Below are positions 1 to 6,248 of a DNA stretch of 7,543 bases, piece after piece. A program made the position numbers and the translations under genes. Position 1 is the stretch's first letter; every line of letters begins with the position of its first letter. A model generated the notes under the pieces. It was not told the origin of the DNA. It was given only the letters and a program-made list of their open reading frames with translations, and made no database searches. The stretch comes from Bacteroidales bacterium. GTDB taxonomy: Bacteria > Bacteroidota > Bacteroidia > Bacteroidales > Tenuifilaceae. The stretch lies in assembly GCA_008933525.1 (NCBI GenBank), contig WBUV01000148.1, positions 1 through 7,543 of the forward strand, read 5' to 3'.

Positions 1-25
1 ATCTTAAGGATTAGTTTTATAGAAT

Positions 26-58
26 AAAAAAAGGGAAGGCCATTAAAGGCCTATCCCT
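26..58 (-). terminator. Intrinsic terminator of the beta-barrel gene, overlapping its stop codon
   Basis: Arms 32-41 and 48-58 pair over 10 bp with one bulged base (A53) and a 6-nt loop (42-47). On the minus strand the stem is followed by seven T (positions 32 to 26), the classic intrinsic terminator layout. The TAA stop (43-45) lies in the loop and the last codons form one arm, so the hairpin is partly coding. Nothing further could be recognised in bases 1-25. Confidence 0.85.
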
Positions 59-762
59 ATTTTAACACCAAAAGCATTTGCTCTGTAGTTCGGAGCATAT
101 GTTCTTGCAATTTGATTCAAATCAGTCAATCCAATTCTATAGTATAGTTCAAATGAAAAATTGAACTTATTCCCTATAAACTCAGCACCAACACCAGTAA
201 TAAATGAGAAATTATTACTTTTAACCCTAGATGTTACAATATCGTTTGCGCTATAGATATATGGGAATGAAGAGCCATTGTTTTCAACAAAGTAATTTAT
301 TGCATTAGCCTGAGTATTATAGGTAAATATTGCACCTGCCGAAACAAAGGGCTTAATTGATCCAGAAAAATCAGGTAGGCTGAATTTTGCGGATACTGGC
401 AAATCTATACTATGGATAAATAAATCTGTTTTACCCAAATTGTTAAGAACCGGACTATCCGGTGTGTATATCAACAAGGGTGAAATCCCATTTCCTCCAT
501 ACTGTGTATACAACAACTCTACTGAAGCTGCTACCCAAGGAAGAACTCTATACTGCACAAAGCCTCCAACAATAGGAGATATTCTATAGTATGAGCTAGG
601 CTGATTATCGATAGTTAATACAGACTGAGAAAATCCTGCTCGAACTCCAAATGTAAGAGGTTTACTACTGCCTTGATAATCCTGAGCATAGCTTATACTA
701 ATAGAAAGAAATAATGTACAGCAAAGAATAAGTAAATTGTATGTAAGCTTTTTAATTTTCAT
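43..762 (-). CDS. Outer-membrane beta-barrel protein (PorT/OMP_b-brl-like)
   Basis: This 239-residue protein begins with a Sec signal peptide: Lys-rich start, hydrophobic core at about residues 9-22, and likely cleavage after SYA (residue 26) before QDY. The mature part alternates short amphipathic strands rich in aromatic residues and glycine, as in the 8-stranded barrels common in Bacteroidota. Recognisable blocks are FGVRAGFS (38-45), a long strand at 65-88, SIDLPVSAKF (118-127), KPFVSAGAIF (137-146), ITGVGAEF (188-195) and the closing strand FGVKIGIGL at the C-terminus. It should insert in the outer membrane; ligand and role are unknown. The ATG lies in an A-rich context without Shine-Dalgarno sequence, as is usual in the phylum. 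It sits 82 bp downstream of the repeat lipoprotein gene on the same strand, so the two may be co-expressed if the intervening hairpin is leaky. The family assignment rests on general pattern only; a specific PorT function is not implied. Confidence 0.8.
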   Translation of the reverse strand: MKIKKLTYNLLILCCTLFLSISISYAQDYQGSSKPLTFGVRAGFSQSVLTIDNQPSSYYRISPIVGGFVQYRVLPWVAASVELLYTQYGGNGISPLLIYTPDSPVLNNLGKTDLFIHSIDLPVSAKFSLPDFSGSIKPFVSAGAIFTYNTQANAINYFVENNGSSFPYIYSANDIVTSRVKSNNFSFITGVGAEFIGNKFNFSFELYYRIGLTDLNQIARTYAPNYRANAFGVKIGIGL

Positions 763-808
763 TTTTTGGTTTCTTTTAGTTAAACCTAAAAAGTTATTTA
801 AACTATAA

Positions 809-836
809 ATAACCTAGGGGATACCCCCTAGGTTAT
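809..836 (-). terminator. Hairpin terminator after the repeat lipoprotein gene
   Basis: Positions 809-820 and 825-836 are a perfect 12-bp inverted repeat with a 4-nt loop (821-824), starting 8 nt after the lipoprotein stop codon. The minus-strand sequence after the stem is AT-rich but has no clean run of T (TTATAGTTTAAATAAC, then five T further on). It could therefore be a leaky terminator or an mRNA 3'-end stabiliser, allowing some read-through into the beta-barrel gene. Confidence 0.7.
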
Positions 837-844
837 GGAAAAGC

Positions 845-3799
845 TTACTCAATTACTGTACGTAAACCGGTTCCTAAATAAATATCGTTTATTAACGGAG
901 TACTCGATTTCATAATTAAGGTTGCACCACCTGGTTGGGAATAGTTGTATCCCTTACCTGTCATTACTGCAGTACTAACCGGATAATAGTTTCCAGGAGT
1001 ATTTTTACCTTTATAACCAGAACCTCCATTAGTTACTACAACTGAGGTAACCTTACCGCCACTAATACGAGCTATTGCCGTTGCGTTTGTCCCCATTCCT
1101 GGAACTGATGGAGTGATAGTAACTGTTGGAGCAGTAATGTAACCATTACCACCATCATCAACTACAACACCTGTAACAACACCCTCAGCATTGACAGTTA
1201 CGCTACCTCTTGCAGTGATTATTGTGTTAGGCACAACTAAATTTACTGTTGGAGCAGTTACATATCCTGTTCCAGCAGAAGTTACATTAATTTGCTGTAC
1301 TCTTCCTTGAGCATCTAATACAGCAGTTGCTGCTGCACCTGATCCGCTTGTACTTACAAACTCGACAATAGGAGCAACGGTATAACCTAAACCAGCGTTA
1401 GTAACGCTAACTGCAGAAACGGAACCTGAATTCAAATTAGCATTTGCAGTAGATGCAGTTTTATAAGTTTTAATAGTTAAGGTTGGTGCCGAAGAATATC
1501 CCTTACCCGAGTTATTGATTGTAAATCCCGATACTTTATCACCAGTAAGCACAGGAGTAATTATTGCATTCTCGGCAGGAGTTCCACCTCCGGTAATAGC
1601 CACATATGGTACAGCAGTATAACCAGATCCTGTGTTTGTTAAAATTACACTAGCTATATATGAATCACCCAGAGTTACAGTAGCAGTAGCGCCAGTACCA
1701 TCGCCATTAATTATTGCAGTTGCACTAGTATAACCGCTACCTTGGTTAGTTACAACAATATTCTCAACCTTATATTTGATTTCTGCAATTGCTGTAGCAG
1801 GAGTTGTATTGTCTCCTGTAATGGTAATCGTAGGAACAGCAGTAAAATCGTGACCAGCATTAGTTATACTTAGCGATGATACTGATCGATTTAACTTTAT
1901 TTCGGTTCCAGCAATTGAACCTCCATCAAATAAAATATCTGTACCATCAAAGGTTCCTGCAGTTGTACCATATTCAAAACCGGCACCAGGAGTTGTCACG
2001 GTTACTGTTGAAATTTTTTTCTCAAGAACCACAGTACCGGCAACAGCTTGAGTTCCACCAACAGGGGGTGCTGTAATTGTAACAGTTGGAGCGGATGAAT
2101 ATCCCGATCCCTTATTTATAACAATAATATTTGCAACAGCACCACCAGCACCAAGTTCAGCAACTGCAACAGCCCCAGTTCCTCCGCCACCACTAATAGT
2201 TACTGCGGGAGGAGTAGTATATCCAGAACCAGGTGTTGTAACAGGAATACTATTGATACGTCCTTCAGTTGCTAATGCACAGGTTGCAGCAGGAGCCTCT
2301 GTTCCTCCAGTATTTATAAATGACACAGTTGGTACTGCAGTAAACCATGCATCGGCAGTAGATGAAACTGTAATTGATCTTAAATTACCAGTAGTTAAGG
2401 CTGCATTGGCAGTTGCATTAACCCCACCCCCACCAGAGATAGTTACGGTTGGAACGGTTGTATAACCAGCACCACCATTAGTTAAAATTAAATTGCTTAA
2501 ATAACCATTCATTTTGGCCTCAACAGTTGCTCCGGTTCCATTTCCTTCAATAGTTACAATTGGAGCTGTAGTATAACCAGTCCCTCCATTCGTAACTGTT
2601 AACGACTTCACTTTAGAAGCAAGAACTGCAGTAGCTGCTGCATTATCGCCACCAGTTTCAGTTAATGAAATGGTTGCAGTTGTATAGTTTTGACCTTTTG
2701 TATTTACTACAATGCTGGTTACTCTACCATTAGTTAAGGTTGCTGTAGCAGTTGCTCCAGTTCCATCGCCTGTAATTTTAACCATGGGAACCTGAGTATA
2801 GCCTTCACCATTATTGGTAATATTGATTGACTCAATTTCCCCCTTTGTTAAAACTGCAACAGCTGTAGCTGCAGTTGTAGGATCGGCACCTACAGTTGTT
2901 CCTGTTGGAGCACTAAACGTAACATAGGCGGGACGAACTGTTGGAATAGTACTAGGAGTTACAGTGTTTTGTGAAAAAATTGTTCTGATTGTTTGAACAC
3001 CAAACACATCCTTTTTGTATAGTGTTGGCTGTAAAAGTTGCTGATCTACAGCCAAATCAGCCACACCTATTCTAATTGGAAGACCACTCGCTGTTGTTGG
3101 GACAACAAGAGAATACAAACCATTAGCATCAGTAGTACCAGATACTACAGCATCGCCATAGGCAATTTTAATAATTTCTCCTGTACCATTGTAACCGCCT
3201 GTATTGATATATGTGTTCATAAAGGTAGTATTAACATCTATCGATGCCGATACAGGAATACTTGCTGCTAATTCTGGCATAGCATTCGTTAAATCAGTTT
3301 CATAAGTTATCAATCCTGATACCGTTGTTGTAGATGGACCTGTTAAAGGAAACAATGGAACCTGTGTTGATGCGTTACGAACTGTGGAGGCCGTAATATT
3401 AGTAATGATATCAGGTGTTAATTCGGCCACATAACTTACTGATGTATAATTCGCCATACTAATATTTACAGTAACTTTGCCAATCCTTAAATCTCCAAAA
3501 ACAACCATACCTTGATCATCGGTTTGTTTTGTGGAAACCACGCCCAACTGGCTAGTTGTTACAGTAACACCACTCAAACCATTGGCTTTGACAGACTTCA
3601 TAAAGCCTGCATTACCTGCATTTATTACATTAACAGTATAGTTAACTATACCGCCAACTCTTGCTAACGAATCTCTTAATCGCTCAAGTTCTTCTTGACC
3701 ATCAAGAGCATCTTTTTCGGTAAACTCATCTTTTTCGCATGATACGATAGCCGCCCCAACAATTAGGATTGCAGCAAATAGTTTAAAGATTTTTTTCAT
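845..3799 (-). CDS. Large cell-surface lipoprotein with ~16 GSGYT/APTVTI repeats
   Basis: This is a 984-residue protein of unrecognised function. Residues 1-20 are a lipoprotein signal ending in AIVS, with Cys21 as the lipidation site. The following EKDE is acidic, fitting the surface-export signals known for Bacteroidota lipoproteins. A short charged helix (28-48) leads to two Ig-like modules of the carboxypeptidase-regulatory kind (about 50-128 and 158-252); DDQG (94-97) and DANG (224-227) are the typical turns. From about 317 to 965 the protein is built of imperfect repeats of about 40 residues: a strand like VxSIxVTN, the turn GxGYT, the strand APTVTI, then GGGGTGATATA. A poorly conserved tail (966-984) closes it. 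Only two cysteines occur (21 and 507). The repeats suggest a long, stiff beta-rich stalk or adhesin outside the cell, but this is inference; no catalytic motif was seen. Promoter candidate at 3875-3903, hairpin after the stop, beta-barrel gene downstream. Confidence 0.9.
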   Translation of the reverse strand: MKKIFKLFAAILIVGAAIVSCEKDEFTEKDALDGQEELERLRDSLARVGGIVNYTVNVINAGNAGFMKSVKANGLSGVTVTTSQLGVVSTKQTDDQGMVVFGDLRIGKVTVNISMANYTSVSYVAELTPDIITNITASTVRNASTQVPLFPLTGPSTTTVSGLITYETDLTNAMPELAASIPVSASIDVNTTFMNTYINTGGYNGTGEIIKIAYGDAVVSGTTDANGLYSLVVPTTASGLPIRIGVADLAVDQQLLQPTLYKKDVFGVQTIRTIFSQNTVTPSTIPTVRPAYVTFSAPTGTTVGADPTTAATAVAVLTKGEIESINITNNGEGYTQVPMVKITGDGTGATATATLTNGRVTSIVVNTKGQNYTTATISLTETGGDNAAATAVLASKVKSLTVTNGGTGYTTAPIVTIEGNGTGATVEAKMNGYLSNLILTNGGAGYTTVPTVTISGGGGVNATANAALTTGNLRSITVSSTADAWFTAVPTVSFINTGGTEAPAATCALATEGRINSIPVTTPGSGYTTPPAVTISGGGGTGAVAVAELGAGGAVANIIVINKGSGYSSAPTVTITAPPVGGTQAVAGTVVLEKKISTVTVTTPGAGFEYGTTAGTFDGTDILFDGGSIAGTEIKLNRSVSSLSITNAGHDFTAVPTITITGDNTTPATAIAEIKYKVENIVVTNQGSGYTSATAIINGDGTGATATVTLGDSYIASVILTNTGSGYTAVPYVAITGGGTPAENAIITPVLTGDKVSGFTINNSGKGYSSAPTLTIKTYKTASTANANLNSGSVSAVSVTNAGLGYTVAPIVEFVSTSGSGAAATAVLDAQGRVQQINVTSAGTGYVTAPTVNLVVPNTIITARGSVTVNAEGVVTGVVVDDGGNGYITAPTVTITPSVPGMGTNATAIARISGGKVTSVVVTNGGSGYKGKNTPGNYYPVSTAVMTGKGYNYSQPGGATLIMKSSTPLINDIYLGTGLRTVIE
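905..2851 (-). repeat. Tandem array of ~16 imperfect ~120-bp coding repeats
   Basis: The array encodes residues 317-965 of the lipoprotein. Unit starts (residue) are about 317, 357, 395, 432, 470, 512, 550, 594, 637, 676, 712, 753, 791, 831, 871 and 914. Best-kept positions are the G-x-G-Y-T turn followed three residues later by P-x-V-x-I, then a Gly/Ala/Thr-rich run. Units near 594, 470 and 914 are the most degenerate: the first lacks the Pro-Val strand, the second has ADAWFT in place of GxGYT, and the last carries an Asn/Tyr-rich insert. The copies differ at DNA level, so this is an old array, not a recent expansion. Confidence 0.9.
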
Positions 3800-3874
3800 A
3801 ATTATATTTTTTGGTTAGTAAAAGTGAAAATCATTTTCTTTAAATAAATTTACTTCAATTTTTTTATTCTAAAT

Positions 3875-3903
3875 CAAACTTTTAACCGTTTTTTTACTCC
3901 AAA
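3875..3903 (-). promoter_or_regulatory. Candidate Bacteroidota promoter for the repeat lipoprotein
   Basis: On the minus strand TTTG (3903-3900) is followed after 17 nt by AAAGTTTG (3882-3875). This resembles the -33 TTTG / -7 TAnnTTTG consensus with one mismatch in the TA. Transcription would begin near 3868, giving an AT-rich leader of about 70 nt before the ATG at 3799. In such AT-rich DNA chance matches are common. Confidence 0.35.
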
Positions 3904-4035
3904 ATATCATACCGACCGTTATTACTTTATTACAGCGAATTCTAAAGTTTAAATTGACAGATTTTGCATGCACAACCTTAAATTTTTATTGAGGTTAAAC
4001 CTCTTTTAAGCAAATCAAATTATAGAAATAAGAAT

Positions 4036-4068
4036 AAAAAAATCCGTCAATCGATGATTAACGGATTT
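4036..4068 (-). terminator. Intrinsic terminator of the ABC-F gene
   Basis: Arms 4040-4052 and 4056-4068 form a 13-bp stem with a 3-nt loop. The single imperfect pair is G-U when read on the minus strand but C-A on the plus strand, which favours minus-strand function. The stem runs into seven T on the minus strand (4042 to 4036). It lies 137 nt beyond the ABC-F stop, so that mRNA would carry a long 3' untranslated tail. Confidence 0.85.
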
Positions 4069-4205
4069 GAATATGTTTTGCGATGTAAACATCTATCAAA
4101 AAATAAGCTTGTACAGATGTAATGAAGAATCAAAAAATATTATAATGTTAGGTGATTCGGAAAGTTTCCGACAAAATCTTAAACCGATGCGCCACTATCA
4201 AACAA
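4069..4205. other. Unexplained 137-bp segment in the 3' tail of the ABC-F transcript
   Basis: The segment contains an odd palindrome, TCGGAAA-G-TTTCCGA (4157-4171), and a smaller inverted repeat (4082-4093). On the minus strand one frame reads WRIGLRFCRKLSESPN and onwards to a stop, but it has no start codon nearby and is probably not translated. It may be a dispersed intergenic repeat, a UTR-borne RNA or plain spacer; the sequence alone does not decide. Confidence 0.3.
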
Positions 4206-6077
4206 TTACTCCTCAATCTCACTTAATTCTAGCCATCTTAATTCTTTTTCACCAAGTAGGTCGGTTACTTCCTGATATCGACTCGAAATTATATTTAATT
4301 CTTCTGAATTTAAAACTTCGCCACTTAATCGACCTTCTATTTCTGATTTTTCTTTTGAAAGGAGTTCAATATCTTTTGAGAGTTGCTCCAACTCTTTCTT
4401 TTGGGCAAATGTTAATTTTTTCTTTGTTTGGGCTTTCTGTTGTTCTGGCTTAGATGGCTTTTCAAGACTCTTTTCTTTTGGCCTAGTCTTTTCCTCTTCG
4501 ATTGTCCAAGCCCTATACTCAGTGTAAGAACCAGGAAATCCGCTAATTTCGCCATCTCCCTCAAAAACCAAAAGTCCATCAACAACTTTATCCATAAAAA
4601 AACGGTCGTGCGATACAACTATAACTACTCCAGGAAAACTCTTTAGGTAATCCTCAAGTATGTTTAGTGTGTGAATATCCAAGTCGTTGGTTGGTTCATC
4701 GAGGATTAGAAAATTGGGATTACGTATTAAAATTGTAAGTAGATAAAGCCTGCGTTTTTCACCTCCGCTAAGCTTATACACGAATGTGTGCTGCTTTTCG
4801 GGCGAGAAAAGAAACATATTCAGGAATTGAGATATGGTGAGCGTTTTTCCATCACCAAGTGTAACAACCTCAGCAATTTCTTTAGCTACATCGATAACCT
4901 TTTTATTGTTATCGATATTCATACCCTCCTGACGGTAGTAGCCAACAACCAAAGTACTGCCAGTGTCTACTTCGCCAGAATCGACAGGAATTGCTCCGGT
5001 AATTAGGTTTAGGAAAGTAGTTTTACCGGTACCATTTTCGCCAATTATACCTAACTTCTCGAATCGATTAAAAGTGTAGGAGAAATCTTTCAAAATAACT
5101 CTTTCGCCAAAACTCTTGTTGAGGTTTTTAACCTCCATAATTTTTTTCCCAAGTCGCGAAGTTCTAACGTTGATTTCAACCTCAGAAGTATCTAACCTTT
5201 GCGAAGCTACATCCTTCAATTTATAGTAGGCATCAATCCTGTACTTTGCCTTAGTAGTTCGCGCCTGGGGCATGCGGCGCATCCATTCTGTTTCGCGACG
5301 AAGAGTATTTGTGGCCTTATCAACTTCCGAAGTAAAAGCATTGATTCGCTCCTCACGCTTATCGAGAAAATATGAGTAATTACCTTTATAGGTATAAACG
5401 TTTTGGTTATCAATTTCTACAATATCGGTACAAACCCTGTCTAGAAAATACCTGTCGTGCGTAACCATTAGTATGGTTTGCTGACCACGTGTTAAAAACT
5501 CCTCGAGCCATTCAACCATATCTAAATCCAAATGGTTCGTTGGCTCATCAAGAATTAATATATCTGGTTCGCTTATCAGCGTGGCTGCAAGGGCAACCCT
5601 TTTCCGCTGACCACCCGAAAGTTTTGTCACAGGCTGGTTAATGTCATCTAACCTGAGTTTCGATAGAATCTGCTTAGCCTTAACCTCACGTTCCCAAATA
5701 TTCAGTCTATCCATGGCTTCCATTGAGTGATGGAGCAAATTTTTATCGTCGTTTGCAATAGCCTTTTCGTAATCTCGTATTGTTGAAGAAATTTCATCGT
5801 CAGCACCAAAAACATTTTCAAGAATTGTAGCCTTTTCGTTTAACTCAGGATTCTGAGCTAAATACCCTATCTTAATATCATTCCTAAGGGTAACTTTCCC
5901 CTTTTCGGCAGTGTCGCACCCCGTAAGGATATTCAAAAGGGTTGATTTTCCTGTTCCATTTTTAGCAATAATTGCTGTGCGCTGATACTGGAAAAGACTT
6001 AATGATATATCGCTGAATATAGTTAAATCGCCAAACGATTTGCTTAGGTTTTCTGCTTGAAGATAGATAGTAGCCAA
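4206..6077 (-). CDS. uup: ABC-F family ATPase, Uup-like
   Basis: This 623-residue soluble protein has two ABC ATPase domains and no membrane segments, as in ABC-F proteins acting on ribosomes or, for Uup, also linked to DNA transposon excision and branched intermediates. Domain 1: Walker A AKNGTGKS (38-45), signature LSGGQ (153-157), Walker B ILILDEPT (173-180) with catalytic Glu178, His207. Domain 2: GENGTGKT (346-353), LSGGE (436-440), FLILDEPT (456-463) with Glu461, His490. The interdomain linker (about 240-310) has the basic WMRRMPQARTTKAKYR stretch typical of Uup/EttA. The C-terminus (about 528-623) is charged and coiled-coil-like, as in the Uup C-terminal domain, and the length is close to E. 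coli Uup. The start codon is TTG (6077-6075): the frame is closed by TAA at 6092-6090 with no ATG or GTG between, and the next internal Met is residue 119, after Walker A. The exact subfamily (Uup versus another ABC-F) is less sure than the family. Confidence 0.93.
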   Translation of the reverse strand: MATIYLQAENLSKSFGDLTIFSDISLSLFQYQRTAIIAKNGTGKSTLLNILTGCDTAEKGKVTLRNDIKIGYLAQNPELNEKATILENVFGADDEISSTIRDYEKAIANDDKNLLHHSMEAMDRLNIWEREVKAKQILSKLRLDDINQPVTKLSGGQRKRVALAATLISEPDILILDEPTNHLDLDMVEWLEEFLTRGQQTILMVTHDRYFLDRVCTDIVEIDNQNVYTYKGNYSYFLDKREERINAFTSEVDKATNTLRRETEWMRRMPQARTTKAKYRIDAYYKLKDVASQRLDTSEVEINVRTSRLGKKIMEVKNLNKSFGERVILKDFSYTFNRFEKLGIIGENGTGKTTFLNLITGAIPVDSGEVDTGSTLVVGYYRQEGMNIDNNKKVIDVAKEIAEVVTLGDGKTLTISQFLNMFLFSPEKQHTFVYKLSGGEKRRLYLLTILIRNPNFLILDEPTNDLDIHTLNILEDYLKSFPGVVIVVSHDRFFMDKVVDGLLVFEGDGEISGFPGSYTEYRAWTIEEEKTRPKEKSLEKPSKPEQQKAQTKKKLTFAQKKELEQLSKDIELLSKEKSEIEGRLSGEVLNSEELNIISSRYQEVTDLLGEKELRWLELSEIEE

Positions 6078-6102
6078 TGTGTTCTGTTTTTAATTCGAGG
6101 TG

Positions 6103-6110
6103 CAAAGTTA
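6103..6110 (-). promoter_or_regulatory. -7 promoter box of the ABC-F gene
   Basis: TAACTTTG on the minus strand (6110-6103) matches the Bacteroidota -7 consensus TAnnTTTG exactly and is followed by CA, a very common continuation. The transcript would start near 6097, giving a leader of only about 20 nt before the TTG codon at 6077. No clear -33 TTTG is visible upstream. Confidence 0.6.
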
Positions 6111-6194
6111 GCATACTAAAATTAAATGTTGGAGAGAATTTGTGAGTTCGATTGAAGAATCGTGAAATTGGAGTACGAATAGGTAATATTATAA

Positions 6195-6223
6195 TTTACA
6201 TTGCCTACTTTTATCTACATTTG
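6195..6223 (+). promoter_or_regulatory. Candidate promoter of the nth gene
   Basis: TACATTTG (6216-6223) matches TAnnTTTG exactly. TTTA (6195-6198) lies 17 nt upstream as a weak -33 element. Transcription would begin near 6230, about 20 nt before the ATG at 6249. It is divergent from the ABC-F promoter, the two -7 boxes being about 105 bp apart. Confidence 0.5.
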
Positions 6224-6248
6224 TTAGTCATCATTTATTATTGTTTAA

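Larger units (their letters stand above)
3800..4205. other. 406-bp gene-free region between the ABC-F and lipoprotein genes
   Basis: This AT-rich stretch holds, in the minus-strand direction: an unexplained segment (4069-4205), the ABC-F terminator (4036-4068), a palindrome at 3991-4003, a promoter candidate (3875-3903) and an A-rich leader ending at the lipoprotein ATG. No tRNA, conserved riboswitch or credible short gene was recognised. An open plus-strand frame beginning at 4067 runs antisense into the ABC-F coding region and is not supported. Confidence 0.7.

Noticed and set aside
763..808. Promoter for the beta-barrel gene (TAGGTTTA on the minus strand)
   Set aside because: It lacks the final G of TAnnTTTG and has no -33 partner at suitable spacing, so it is not called.
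1876..2465. Open plus-strand frames at 1876-2076 and 2253-2465
   Set aside because: Both are antisense to the repeat lipoprotein and arise from its periodic, stop-poor coding sequence. Their translations show no domain or signal.
905..2851. Regular ~120-bp spacing could suggest CRISPR or satellite DNA
   Set aside because: The copies are diverged in DNA and conserved only as protein, in one uninterrupted reading frame.
3038..3271. Open plus-strand frame opposite the lipoprotein N-terminal modules
   Set aside because: Antisense to a clear gene, with implausible composition and no promoter.
4016..4050. TTGACG and TATAAT-like boxes on the minus strand
   Set aside because: The spacing is 20 nt, the -35-like box lies inside the terminator stem, and E. 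coli-type promoters are not the norm in this phylum. A TTG / TAtaaTTTG reading is possible but weaker than the candidate at 3875-3903.
4150..4205. tRNA-like look on the minus strand (AGTGGCGCATCGG followed by a hairpin)
   Set aside because: No consistent acceptor stem, T-loop consensus or anticodon arm could be formed.
4067..4453. 128-codon plus-strand frame
   Set aside because: It starts within the ABC-F terminator and runs antisense through the ABC-F C-terminal domain. The second half only mirrors that coding sequence.
4412..5413. Further overlapping frames on both strands within the ABC-F gene
   Set aside because: They are alternative frames of a well-supported ATPase with all motifs in one frame.
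6149..6162. CGATT-GAAG-AATCG inverted repeat in the divergent promoter region
   Set aside because: Only 5 bp of pairing, which is common by chance.
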